Positions 11,885 through 24,300 of a stretch of 64,000 bases of DNA are shown piece by piece. The translations under genes were made by a program, and so were the position numbers. Source of the DNA: Cannabis sativa (Eukaryota; Streptophyta; Magnoliopsida; Rosales; Cannabaceae); NCBI RefSeq assembly GCF_029168945.1, contig NC_083605.1:5773280-5837279 (forward strand), given 5' to 3'. The notes beneath the pieces were generated by a model. That model searched no databases, had not been told where the DNA came from, and saw only the letters and a list, made by a program, of their open reading frames with translations. The first letter of the stretch is position 1, and every line of letters begins with the position of its first letter.

Positions 11885-12203
11885 GTTTGTTTATATAACC
11901 CTATGCCGTCGGTTATTATAGAATAACCGACGGCATAGGATACACGTGTCAAATTTCACGTGTACCCTATGCCGTCGGTTGTTATATACTAACCGACGGC
12001 ATAGGGTTATATAAACAAACCCTATGTCGTTTATTTCCAAACCGCCTCTAAATGGTATACCCCAATTTTATACCTACGGTTTTTATAAAAAAACCGCCTC
12101 TAAAGGTAAATTTTCAATAGGCGGGTATTTTCAGACCCTTTAGCTTCCCTTTTTATAAAATGGGTTCAAAAAAGAGAAGCTAAAGCCTTGTTTTGTAGTA
12201 GTG
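11885..12203 (-). repeat. CACTA-1 subterminal array and terminal inverted repeat
   Basis: Inverted pairs of CCTATGCCGTCGGTTA / TAACCGACGGCATAGG occur at about 11898-11945 and 11965-12010, with a TACACGTGT/ACACGTGTA pair between them. AACCGCCTCTAAA motifs follow near 12040 and 12095. The terminus reads CACTACTACAAAACAAGG on the minus strand. In En/Spm, such subterminal repeats bind the TNPA protein; the same role here is inferred. Confidence 0.85.
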
Positions 12204-12206
12204 AGT

Positions 12207-15200
12207 GATCCATAAAATAGGCCACTATATTAGTTTTTTTTTTAAAAAAAAAAATAATATTTAATTCTTTTCTAATTCAAATTTTATAATTTTGATGAAT
12301 TACTATTATTTTGTTTTCAAGAATATTTTTTATTTTTTGAACAAATGAACTTTCATTGAAAATAATAACCAATAAAAACTAATTTCCTTTTGGTTTACAT
12401 TCGTTAACCAACGTACAAAATAATAGTCTAAAAAAAAATAATAGAGTCCAAAAAAAAAATACAATCCAAATAGGGAGAAAACATCAATAACACCATTATC
12501 ATAAAACAAAATTATTCTTTAATTTTACATCACAAGCAACAAAATGAAAAATAAAATAATCTTTCAGATTACAACAACTTCATGTTTCAAGAGAGATCCG
12601 CAAAAAGAAAAATGAAATGTTAGCTGTTTTACCCATTTTATGAAAAATCAAAAAAATCAACCTTGAGATTTCGATCAAAATTTATAAATGTCAAATGAGT
12701 TAAAACATCTTTCTTGAAGCCCCATGGTACCTCTAGAGGACTCGAAAAAATTAACTAATCATTTGGTACTCACACACCCAAGTGTGTCCAAATTAGAGTT
12801 TATGGGCCCGCACAAGCGTTTTCACCTTAGAGGCTGCAATCTACCAAGAAAACTAACAAGGACTTACTCATTTTGACATAAAAAGGCTTAAATTTGTGCA
12901 TAAATTAAGTCAAAATAGCATAAAATCTCCATAGAATAGAGCCTATGCGCCCACTGCCATATGGAAATGGCAGGGCTCTCCAATTGTTGGAATACACAGC
13001 CAAGAAATGGCAGTGGTCAGCACTTACAAAGCACTAAGGGGAAATTGTTCAGATATGTTCCCTCAACACTAAGGAATGCAACGAGTGTGAAAAAAACCAT
13101 TTCACAATAACGAAAACATGGGAAGACCACAATTACAAGTCGTGATATAACTATATCATTAGCACACTAACAAAAAGATTAGACACCTTAATATTTTTTA
13201 ACATCTCTCATCGCTAATTAGTTTTAAAAACCCCTTCTATCGTAAACACACACTTACCAAATTCTAACACTTCTGATTTATTCATATTCTTTCATCTCTA
13301 TGTGTAAATCTGAAATAATTGGCATATAATTTTAAACAAAATCGATGCGAATCAAAACTTCTATTAAAACTTAAGAGTTTTGGGTGTCAAATTCAATAAA
13401 ACAAATCAAATAAATCTATATATATATATGAAGAAACAGCCGCCATATATATATATAAATTCATGAATCAGTTATATATTCAAGTTTCACCTTTTTCACT
13501 GCAAATAAAAGAGGCTGTCACTGAGCATATGTTTAGGCTGGCATGCAATCTATTCGATGATCAGTAATTGAATGTGTCATGATTTTATGCTTCGTTTTGT
13601 TCTTTTCTAAAGATTTGTTATATTACTCGAGATGTGTATATAACTCCAACGTATATACACACATATATGTGTGATTTTGCGCCCTACATTTAATTATGAT
13701 TGTCAGACTTTAAATAAATTTAAACGACAAGGAGATATCTTTACATATAGTGTATATCTGTGTGGGTCATTCCTCCACTTTACTAGTGCTACAGCTATAA
13801 TTGTTTTTTTTTTCGAAATTTTTACACTGAAAAATGTGAAATCTGATCACCATTCAGTAAAGACACAGAATTTACTATAATTACATATTACTTTCACAGA
13901 GAGAGAGAGAGAGGTATCTTCTGATCTATTGGTCATTATAATAATTTGCAAATAACAAGAATAGTAGACGAATGAAAATAACTGCTACTGCTTAAAATTT
14001 TGTCTGCCAAAACTGGATGCATGCATGTTTTTCAGTGCAAAAAAAAAAAAAGGAAAAGCTCATAGTATGATACCTCTTGTCTATATGCTGATGAGGTCAG
14101 GCAGTTAATCAAATTAATTAGCTAGGTTTTATTTTATTATGTAATCAACTTAAATGATAATTATTACAAATTGTTACACTGGTTATTATTGGTTAAATTT
14201 AATATAATTATAGTATTTAAATGTAGTGTCTGAATTTTTTACTATTAGGTCGTTAATTTTTTTTTTAAAAATTATTAAAATTATTGGATTTAAGAGTTTT
14301 TATTCAATTTTACTAATAGATTAATCCTGACGTTAATGAAATTTAAGAGACACGATTTGATAAATATTTAAAATATTCAAAAAGAATTCGATAGATATCA
14401 AAATTTGGGAGTAGGATTTAGTACATATACAATTGCTACATTAGTAAAATTAAACAAAAATTTTTGAATTTAAATTTTTATCAGTTTTGGGAGTATGATT
14501 TAGTACATCAAGTCAAATTTTAGAGAAAAAAAATCATGCCTAGCCTATTTAAATATATATAATGCTCAATCATAATAACGTACGTTAGGCATGGTAGTTC
14601 TCAGAGATTGGAATGCATCATAGTTTTTGATTAAAAGTTCCATCATTTTAACTATTGACTATTGAGCCGTGATCTCTGTATATGTACTATTATGGGCAAA
14701 GCTGGTATAGTAGTTGTTATAGATGATCAAATTGTGTGAGTATAGAGAAATGAGAGAGTAATATATTCTATAATAAATGAGGAGACAACATGCAGAAACG
14801 ATATATATAAAGATGGATATTGATCGAAGCCGCAAAGATTGTGCAAGTTGATTGTGTGTGTCCGTTTCGTACATATATATTATTTATAAATTGATATTAC
14901 AATATTAATATTAATGAATATATATATGTGAAGCTGGTTGGCTTTCAATGCTCAGACACGGCATCTCCGTGTCTACGATGATCCCTAACTCCACACACAA
15001 ACTCTATCAAAAACCAATATATTCAATTAATTACTAACACAATATTCTCTACATCTCTCTCCTTTGTAGTGGCCTACTATATGTATTTTATTACCTATTT
15101 ATTGAAAGGGAGTGGGTCGAGTTGAGTTTTTGGATTTGAAAAAAGTTATATATATCACAATAATAAAATATATATATATATATAATTTGGTTTTACCACA

Positions 15201-17204
15201 AATAATACTAATCCCATATGAGAGAGAGAGAGAGAGAGAGAAACTACATTTTGGGGTTCAGCCGTCAATTTTCAGAGTTACCATCCTCAACCACCTCTCT
15301 GTCTCCATGTCTCATCTCTCATTTTTGTTTCTTGTATGATCTACAATCGAGATTTATAATATTAAATTATATACATCTAAGTAATAATATATACAGGTGT
15401 AAAAGATATATATATATATTTTTTTTTTCATTAATTCTTTTTATGTTTGACTCTGATACTTGAAGTATGGTGGACAAAGTTTAATGAGATTTAGTGTAGA
15501 GTATGATGCATGAGCGGAATTTTATCTCAAAATCAATTGAAAATAAAAAAAATTATGTTATGCGTGTTGATAATTATGGGGTTCCATCTCAAAATCAATT
15601 AACAATAAGTGAGTAGTCTATGTTTTTATATATGGCTCAATACTTTCACATTTAATCCATGTGGAACAATATTCTCCAATAATAGGTATTGTATATATTT
15701 AAGTGATAATATTTAACTTAATCTAGAAATAAAATAATTAATTAGAGATCAAGTTTAAAACAAAAATACAACAAAAAGATAGATCATACATATACGAGTC
15801 TGGGTCACGTACTCTCAAAATAATTAAGCCCTAGTACTTTACGTCATATATCACAAATATATGAATATATAATAATATTAGTCAAAAATTTATTTCCAAC
15901 TACGTATACTAAAACAACTACCATATTAATTTTGTGAGTTTCTTGTTGTTTTCCTATTGTCGCATTTGTGAATATAGATAAATTCCTATGTACTTAGTAC
16001 TGATCATCCAAATAAAGCCCTCTCTCTATCCCTATAATATAGATTCATCCAAACACTATACATATATATATATATGCTCTTTCCTTTAGAATAAATTTCC
16101 CCATTTAATTACATGGCAGGGCTAGCTAGTGATAATGAACAGTGAATAGTAATTACGTACGTGTCCCTCTCTTTCTGTAGTAGCTACTACTCTTATTTAT
16201 ATATATATATATATATAGCTCTGTAACACAATGCCAATCTATATATATATATATAGTCCTTCTAGCTTCTACTAGATCATAATTTTAATATAGAATTAAT
16301 CATAACATTATTTTGATTAATTAACTGTATATATTGTAATCTTATAATAATATACTTAAATAATCGATTTGTAATTTATATATATATATTTATATAAGAA
16401 GAGTAGGAAATATATGTCGTGTACGTAAATAAGGTTTTCATTTTGTCCACAAATGAGAAAGAAAAACAGTACAGTTCTCATCATTTAAAGCCTTACTACA
16501 TATTCCCTACAAATTAATAAAAATGAAAGGAATTCACAAATGTAGGACAAAATTCTAAAACAAACATTTAAAAAGTTGGGAAGATGTAATTTAATTGCAT
16601 AAAGGAAAAAAGAGGTAGTGGAGTCCACACAGAACCCTAAATTGGGGGGGTCCTCTTCATAAAAGCTTCATTCACATGGAGAATCCAGATGAAAAAATTG
16701 AAAATGAATTATGAAAAAACAAAAAGAGAGAGAGAGAGACATCATTAAATTGAAATAGAACCCCACGAAATATACGAGTAAGACATTATTACTCCAAAAG
16801 AAACGTATATTTGTTTTTGAATTTTAATGAAAATATATAGTAAGTTAGGTAACAAAGTGTCCTTGAATGAGGTCGAGAAGTTCGGAAGTTCTTGCAAGGG
16901 TTGCAACTTGCAAATGATGCTTAATTAGATGTACAATCTCTCATTTTCCAAAGTGGGACCCAAATTCTCTCTTTTTATATGGGACCCATTGTGTTGAATG
17001 CATATGAGATACGTTCAGTCCCCATCCCCCTGTAGTTGCTGCACCCTAACTTAAGCCCTAAATATATTGGTGGTACACCTCCCTTTTCCATCTCTCTCTC
17101 TATCTTAATTTATGTTATTCATTTTACTCTCCTACAGATTTATTTTATACATGTACACTTCCTGAAATCATTCAATTATGTATATATATAAATCTATACA
17201 ATAG
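12207..17204. other. AT-rich intergenic region, no gene recognised
   Basis: About 5 kb with no coding homology and no long conserved frame. It holds many TA-dinucleotide runs (for example near 13425-13460, 15165-15183, 16060-16075, 16195-16220 and 16238-16255), a GA run at 15220-15241 and a GAGAGA tract near 13900. The stretch 16850-17105 is less AT-rich, with GTGGGACCCAAATTCTC and TATGGGACCCATTG blocks, but shows no start of a gene. An unannotated small RNA or old transposon pieces cannot be excluded by eye. Confidence 0.6.
15220..15241 (+). repeat. (GA)n microsatellite
   Basis: An uninterrupted GA run of about 22 bp in intergenic sequence, likely polymorphic. Confidence 0.9.
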
Positions 17205-17399
17205 TATAATATAGGAAAATTTACAAAAATACTGAAATTTAGGTTAACTTTTACAAAAATACTGTCACACGAAAATCTTTTCAAAAATACTGTGTTTTTA
17301 TAAAACACCAGTAAAACACACAGCAGAACAACTCAAAACAATAGTAGAACACCAGTAAAACACTAGTAGAACACTAGTGAAAACTTAACACAGTATACT

Positions 17400-17590
17400 C
17401 ACTACTACAAACCAAACTTTTAGAGGCACTTTTTTTCAGTAAATATTAAAGAACCGACGTCATAGGGTTGAAATCTTTTTGAAGGGATTTTGACACTACC
17501 TATGGCGTCGGTTTTTTGGAAATAACCGACGCAATAGGGTGTCCCCTATGGCGTCGGTTATTTCTAAAAAAACCGACGCCTAAAGGGTTT
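17400..17590 (+). repeat. CACTA-2 left subterminal array
   Basis: Inverted motifs of the form CCTATGGCGTCGGTTATTTC / AAATAACCGACGC cluster here just inside the left terminus. They differ from the CACTA-1 motif by one core base (GGC against GCC). Inferred transposase-binding sites. Confidence 0.85.
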
Positions 17591-18608
17591 ATAACCCTAG
17601 CCCAGCCCATCATCTTCCTCATTCGACCAGCCAACCCAGAAACCCCCAAACCAGAGAACCCCAAACCCTCTCCGCCAACCACCACGAAAAACCATCCCCA
17701 TTTCACCATTTTTTCACCATTTTAGCTCATTTTTGTTTTTAAATCTTCTATTTTTCATACCTAAAACTATATACCTGAAAAGATCACATTTTTCCTCATT
17801 TTTTAGGGTAAACCGAAGGTAGAGGTAGTGGTGGTGGTGGTTATACCTCCGGCCACCGTTTTTAGTGGAGAAAACATTGTATTTCAACGTCTATTAAGGT
17901 ATAAATCTAATTTCTACTAATTTTAGTACTGTACATTGCTTTATTTTTTATTTTATAAATTTTTTTAGGGTTTTTCTATATTATTAAATATGTATTGTGT
18001 GTATATATTGTGAATGAGAAATGTATTATGTGTATATATATTGTGAATGAAAAATGTGATATAGGAGAGTATATATGTATGTATTTTGTGTTGTATTAAA
18101 TATGTATTGTGTGTGTATATATTATGAATGAGAAATGAGATAAATAGGAGAGTATTTTATATATTGTATATGTATATATTGAGTATTTTAAACAAATAGT
18201 TTTGTTAAATATTGTGAATGGGAATGAGATAAGAGAGTATTAAAATAAAAGTTTAGAAATTGTTTTCTAAAAAATTAGTTTAGAAACAAAAGTTTAAAAA
18301 TTAACTCTATTTTGTATCAATTTTTTTCTATTTTCAATTTTATTCATGTGTTTTTATTTTTTTAGTAGCTAGTAGATTGTTAATTACAACTACTTAGCAA
18401 GTTACTAATTTTCATTCTATTCATGTATTTTTAACTAGTTAGCAATAAATTAACTAGTTAGTAACTAAATACTCATAAATTATATAACTAGTAAGTAGCT
18501 AAATAAAAAAAATTGTAATTTTGTAGTATTTCTTTATGTTGTAGGTTGTGAGGTCAATTTGCAAGGATCTGACTTATTTGGTATTGATCGGTTTCTAGTT
18601 AGCTCGAG

Positions 18609-18960
18609 GTATACACTCACTAAATTTTATTATAAATTAATTATGAATGCTTAGTAGAGTTTGAATATCTTAAATATTCATCCGTAGTGAAGTAGGTTCT
18701 GTAATATTTTGTAATGCGCCGGATCGATGGGTGAAATAATATGCATGTTAGATGAGTTTGAATATCTTCAATATTCATCCTTAGTGAAGTAGGTTCTGTG
18801 AATACATGTACTGCAGTCGAATGGGTGGTAAATTTTTATATTGCTAAATGTTGTTGTGATTTCATATTGTTTTGAATTGTGTTTTGTTGTTATTAATAGG
18901 TTTGAATTTTTCGTAAACGTTCAATTATAGTCGTTATGCTACCGAAATTTCAGTAAAATT
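18609..18960 (+). promoter_or_regulatory. Conserved CACTA leader-intron module (CACTA-2 copy), partly doubled
   Basis: A CGAG|GTATACAC donor-like site at 18609 is followed by GAGTTTGAATATCTTAAATA, GTAGTGAAGTAGGTTCTG, then a second copy of the same block about 93 bp further on (near 18752). Next come GTACTGCAGTCGAATGGGTG and a block with GTTATGCTACCGAAATTTCA near 18940. Order and orientation match the other two CACTA elements. The coding part that should follow is gone, so the module persists without its gene. Confidence 0.75.
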
Positions 18961-19214
18961 AGGATAATATTTGATTTTAATTTCTCTTAAACTTGGTTGT
19001 TAGGATTTTATCGGAAGTGACTTTATCGGAAGACAAGTACATAATTTTTGGTATAAGGTATGCTTTTGTTAACCTACTTTTATAAGAATATTTTTCATAT
19101 ATATTTAGATAATCTTTAAATGCTTAGAGTAATTTTAGAATAATATTGATGTAATACATAGGATATATATTGTTGAGTGCTAAGGATAGATATAGTAAGC
19201 TATAAAAAAAATAC

Positions 19215-19300
19215 AAAAAAGGTCTATATTGGGATTTGAACTTGTGACCAAAAGGATAGATTGATAAGTTTTTACCAATATACCAAAACACAATAGAATA
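19215..19300 (-). other. tRNA-like or SINE-like fragment
   Basis: On the minus strand TGGTATATTGGTA resembles an RNA polymerase III A box. About 35 bases later GGTCACAAGTTCAAATCCC resembles a B box or T-loop of a tRNA-derived sequence. The body does not fold into an obvious full cloverleaf by eye. It may be a SINE head or a tRNA pseudogene picked up inside CACTA-2; it is not called as a tRNA gene. Confidence 0.35.
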
Positions 19301-19794
19301 ACAAATACATTATAAACATTGATTCTAATACTTAAAATAAGAATTCTATTAGTTTATGTTAAGTAAAATAGCAAAATAAAACACAAAAAATACCCAAGTT
19401 CAAAAAAAAAAAATCGCCTCAAGCGGACAACCGGATCAAAAGTTATTAATAATGTTCAAAGTTTTTAAAAAATTTCATGCAAATTTTAACCCTTTATCTA
19501 CAAAAATACAATACACTACAAAAACAATACTAATATATTAAAAAAAATTATAAAAATATACTAATATACTACAAAAATACAAACACATAATATAAAATAT
19601 TAATAAAAAGATAGCTAATATACAAACACTTAGAGTAATGTAGATGTGTATTTATTCAACTTTTCAATTTAATTTGTATTTATGGTTATTATATATAATT
19701 TATACTTAATTTAATTATATTAATAATAAAATAATATATATATATAAATTATGCTAAAATACAAAATTGGAAGCTGAAAAAAAAACATAGGAAG

Positions 19795-20047
19795 ACCCTA
19801 TGGCGTCGGTTATTTCATAATAACCGACGCCATATGGGTCCTATGGCGTCGGTTATATGAAACAACCGACGCCATAGGACCCCTATGGCGTCGGTTATTA
19901 TGAAATAACCGACGCCATAGGGGTCCTATGGCGTCGGTTGTTTTTAACCATTTAGCGTCACCCAGAACAGCGTCGGTAGCGAATTTCGCCAATACCGACG
20001 CTGAAAGCCCTTAAAAACCGCCTCTAAAGCCCAATTTTGTAGTAGTG
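19795..20047 (+). repeat. CACTA-2 right subterminal array
   Basis: At least three inverted pairs of CCTATGGCGTCGGTTAT / ATAACCGACGCCATAGG are packed in 140 bp, followed by two CGTCGGTA-type motifs and AACCGCCTCTAAAGCCC before the terminus. The pairs could fold into long hairpins in single-stranded DNA or RNA. Confidence 0.88.
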
Positions 20048-20164
20048 ACTGCAGTATGAAACTTATAAAAAAATACAATAAAAAAGTAAAACATACCGCC
20101 TGGCAGTATTTTTGTAAAAAAAATGACAAAAGTTAGTATACCATATAAATTTCCCTATAATATA

Positions 20165-20731
20165 TACTATACTTTCATACATTACATTTATGTCTACCTA
20201 GATATCTATCCAATGTAATGTATAAAAGTATATGTAGTATATTATATGACTCAAATTTCAACTATCTTATAATATTTCAAAAAAAAAAAATCTTATAATT
20301 TTTAATATTCTATTACCCACATAGATCTAACAAAACTAGCTAAATTAGTTATTTATAAAATAAATATAGTCCCTCCTAACATATCAAACCATATAGACAG
20401 AAATGACATAATAACACTAATATTTAAGTAAACAAGTGGATGAATTAGAAAACTATAGTAGTATCGATTTTGAGGCTATTATATAGTAGCTGCATAGATT
20501 GAAAATGAACAAATTTAAGCGCTAATTTTTTTTCAGCAACTTTAGCAACGATAACCTACCACATATGATGGTGCAGGAATGAAACTCTTTAGAATATGAA
20601 AATTTATAAAATTGATGTAATTGTAAAAAAGAATTAAATATGATCTTAAGAGTAGAATTTAGAGTGTAATGCTTAAGAAAATGGCAAGGAAAAATTTAGA
20701 ATGGTTTGAATAAAGTTGTGAACAATTGTAA
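20165..20731. other. AT-rich spacer, no gene
   Basis: About 570 bp between the Mutator-like MITE and the copia LTR. No coding or repeat signal was recognised. Confidence 0.6.
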
Positions 20732-21295
20732 TGTGGAAGATAATCCATTTTAAACTAAACCGGTTTTTTCTCCAAATATGGTTGTGTTCAACTGATATTT
20801 CAGTTACAGACTTTCTTGTTTTAGTAAGTCGGTTAGTTAGTTATAAACCGATTTGGCTGAACTGTTAAGTGTTGGACATGTCAGCTACTAACACTATATA
20901 AAGCTCCTCATTGTATTCAATAGAAAACGCTAGAAAATGAGAAAGATACAGAGAGAGAGGCTGAGTGAGAATTATGCAGAAAGAAGGATCAAGTTCAGGA
21001 TTGGCTAATAGGATTGCTCTAGTTTTGAGTGTTGGAGAGCTAAATCTAACTGTGATTGTTCTTGAATGCTTTGCAATATAATTGGTGTTTGTAATTGCTG
21101 ATTCATAGTGGAGAAATCTCCTTGGGGGAGAGCTGGAGTAGGACTCAAAGTTTGAGATCCGAACCAGGATAAATTTTGTTTTTTCTCTCAATTTTTCATT
21201 GCTTATTTATCTTGTTTAATTTCTTATTCAATTTCTCATTTACATGTTGATTAATTGATCAATAATTGGTTTGAGTTTATGTTGTTAGATTACGA
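20732..21295 (+). repeat. Left LTR of the Tork-like element
   Basis: Starts TGTGGAAGATAATCCATTTT. It contains a TATATAAAGCTCCTCATTG stretch near 20895 that resembles a TATA box. The 3' boundary is estimated from the primer-site remnant just after 21295. Confidence 0.8.
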
Positions 21296-21376
21296 TAGTG
21301 TTATCAAAGCACTAGGAAGAATCTAAGAATTTCTGGAACTCTAACCGTGTGATATCAAACCAGAGAAGCTGCTGCA

Positions 21377-24300
21377 ATGGTTTCTTCATCAAAAAGTTTT
21401 GACTTAGAAAGATTTGATGGCAAAGGTGATTTCAATTTGTGGAAAGAAAAGATGCTAGCAATACTGATCTATCTGAAGTTAGACTCAGCCTTAGATGAAG
21501 ATCTTGGTTCTGATGACATCAAGAAGAAAGGAAATGGATGAATCCCAGAAGAAGGAATCAGATACTATTATGAAGCAAGCAAGATTTGCCATTGTCATGA
21601 ATCTTGCAGACAATGTACTGAGGCAGATGATTGGTGAGAAGACAGCTCTTGGAATTCAGAGTAAACTCAACCAATTGTACATGGCTCGATCTACTGCAAC
21701 CGAGATTTTCTTGAAAGGGAAGTTTTATGGATTTAAAATGAATGCTACTGTTACATTAGATTAAAATCTTGCTGAACTTAATAAGATTGTGTTGGCGCTT
21801 ACTAATATGGGTGAAACCATAAAAGAAGAGGATCAAGCAGTGATTTTGCTCAATGCTTTACCTGACCAATTTAAGGAAATGAGAACTGTCATCATGTATA
21901 CCAGGGATACTTTAACCTTGGAAGATATTATGAGTACACTCAGATCAAGGGATGCTGAGTTCCATTGGCAAAGAGCTGCTAAGCTAGAATCAAAAACTGA
22001 TGATGTTGTAATGGTTCGAGGCAGATTACCAAGAAGAGGAAGCTCGAGATCAGAGGAAACTCAAGGTCTAATTCAAGATTGAAAGCAAGACCTAGGGAAA
22101 CAAGGAAGTTTCATCATTGTGGCAAAGTTGGACACTTGATTAGGAATTGTTGGGACTTAAGAGATAAAAGAAAGAAGAAGAAAGACAAAGAAGAAGAGGA
22201 CAGTAACAATGATTCAAATGCAGTAATTGAAGATTCTAATGGAGATGTGCTTACAGTCATCAATAATGAAACTAAGGATGAGAGATCAACTGATGGTGAT
22301 GCTTGCACCAGTTCTTGTCTCAAAGATCAAGATTGGATCCTAGACAGTGGGTGCACATATCACATGAGTCCAAATAGGGACTGGTTCATGATTACACTAT
22401 CATAAATGGTGGCAATGTTGTAATGGGAAATGATCACAAATGCAGTGTAGTTGGAATTGGTTCTATTGTCAAAAAAAAGTTTTGATGTGGGACATTCAAA
22501 ACCTTGCACAAGGTTAGGCACATTCCAGATTTGAAAAGAAATTTAATTTCTTTGGGAACATTAGATGATGAAGGATGTGATTAGAAGACAAGCAAAGGGA
22601 TACTCAAGATTACTAAAGGTTCATTGCTAGTACTGAAAGGAATCAAAAGACATGGTCTTTATTACCTTGATGGAAAAAATGTCACACCAGCACAAGCTGG
22701 TGCTGTTGATAAGTGTAACTCAGAATCGAAACTGTGGCATGCTAGATTGGGCCACATTGGTGAACAAGGTTTAGTTGAGTTATCTAAACAAGGTTTACTA
22801 CAGAACTATACTCATGCTAACCTACCATTTTGTGAAATATGTGTACAGGGAAAGCAACATAGGATCAAGTTCTCAAATAGCAATTACAGAGCAAAATCTG
22901 TCCTACAATATATTCATGCTGATATGTGGGGAGCTAGCAAGGTAAAAACTCAAGGAGGTAAACAATACTTCTTGTCCATTGTAGATGATTTTAGTAGGAA
23001 AGTTTGGGTGTTTTTGTTAAGACATAAGAATGATTGTCTTGAAGAATTTAAAAATTGGAAAACACTTGTAGAAAACCAAACTAATTCTAAAATCAAAGTA
23101 TTAAGAACTGACAATGGTTTAGAATTTGTTAATGATGAGTTAACTGAATTGTGTTTAAAAATTGGAATACAAATTAAGACATAAAACTGTGATTAAAATG
23201 CCACAACAAAATGGCATTGCTGAACGAATGAATAAAACATTGCTAAATAAGGTTAGATGCTTGCTATTAGAATCAGGTTTGAAGAAGCACTTCTGGGGAG
23301 AAGCTTTGCACACTGACTGTTACCTAATTAACAGGAGTCCAAATAGGAAAATTGAGCTAAAAACTCTTGAAGAGCTATGGACAGGTAAACCACCATCTAT
23401 GTCTCACTTAAGGATATTTGGTTGTGTTGCTTATGCACAAAATGTAGAAGACAAACTTGAGAAAAGATCAATAAAATGTATATTTTTGGGCTATCCTAAT
23501 GGAGTAAAAGGCTATAGATTATATTTTCTTGAAACCAACAAAATTTTAACTAGTAGAGATGTGATTTTTAATGAAAATGATTTTCCATTTAAAGGAAGGT
23601 GTGGTTTCTGATTTTTCAGGCAAGCAAGGTGATGATCAATTCAGCACTCACATCGAGTTGGAAAGAGTTGTTCCTGACCAAGAAATAACACCAGAAAACT
23701 CTGAAGAATCTGAAGCAGATCCTGATGATGGAGGAGAGGCCTTAGATGATCTTACCAATTGGCTCGAGATCGAGTTAGGAGAGAAATCAGACCTCCTGCT
23801 AAGTATGCTGAAGCTGATATTATTGACTATGCACTTTCCATGACAATGGAGTCTCAAGATAAAGTGCCAAAGACATACCTTGAAGCCATCAACAGTAAAC
23901 AAGCCAAGAAGTGGAATGCTGCAATGAATTCAGAAATGCAGTCATTAAAGAAAAAAAAGACCTGGGTTGTAGTTCTTAAACCAGAAGGACAGAAGGTAAT
24001 TGGTTGTAAATGAATTTTTAGACACAATGAAGGAATGACTGATGATGAGCCTATATTGTACAAAGCAAGGTTGGTAGCTTAAGGTTTTACTCAGGTTGAA
24101 GGTGTTGTTTACTCAGAGATATTCTCTCCAGTGGTTAAAATGAAAACCATCAGAATGATGTTGGCACTTGCAGTACAATTTGATTGGGACATAGAGCAAA
24201 TGGATGTGAAGACTGCATTTCTAAATGGAAGGCTTGAAGAACCTATCTACATGAGACAGCCTGATGGATTCAAGGTGGAATCCAAGGATGGTAAACTTGT

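Larger units (their letters stand above)
1..12203 (-). mobile_element. CACTA-1: partial CACTA (En/Spm) DNA transposon, 5' part
   Basis: The right end is a CACTA terminus: the minus strand starts CACTACTACAAAACAAGG at 12203, followed outward by AGT as a possible half of the 3-bp duplication. Inward come a subterminal array of inverted motifs, a leader with an intron-like module, and the start of a transposase gene read leftward off the window edge. A Ty3 retrotransposon at 3020-11884 splits the leader; taking it out joins 3019 to 11890 with one GTTTG kept. The other terminus lies outside the window, so total length and a second gene cannot be judged. Confidence 0.88.
17400..20047 (+). mobile_element. 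CACTA-2: non-autonomous CACTA element
   Basis: The left end is CACTACTACAAACCAAAC and the right end, on the minus strand, CACTACTACAAAATTGGG; ACT flanks both sides (17397-17399 and 20048-20050). At 2648 bp it keeps both subterminal arrays and the conserved leader module but no transposase sequence. It is therefore an internal-deletion derivative that would need a transposase supplied in trans. Short frames at 17500-17725 and 19810-19992 come from the arrays and leader and are not called. Confidence 0.92.
17214..20155 (+). mobile_element. Mutator-like MITE split by CACTA-2
   Basis: The ends form inverted repeats: GGAAAATTTAC at the left and GGGAAATTTATATGG on the minus strand at the right, each followed inward by ACAAAAATACTG-type motifs. 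TATAATATA flanks both sides (17205-17213 and 20156-20164), a perfect 9-bp duplication typical of Mutator-like transposons. Without the nested CACTA-2 and its 3-bp duplication the element is about 290 bp and non-coding. Confidence 0.85.

Noticed and set aside
12207..17204. Possible host gene or microRNA gene in the 5-kb non-transposon stretch.
   Set aside because: No conserved coding block, and no mature sequence of the well-known plant microRNAs was spotted; short frames such as 13671-13880 and 14659-14874 are AT-rich by chance.
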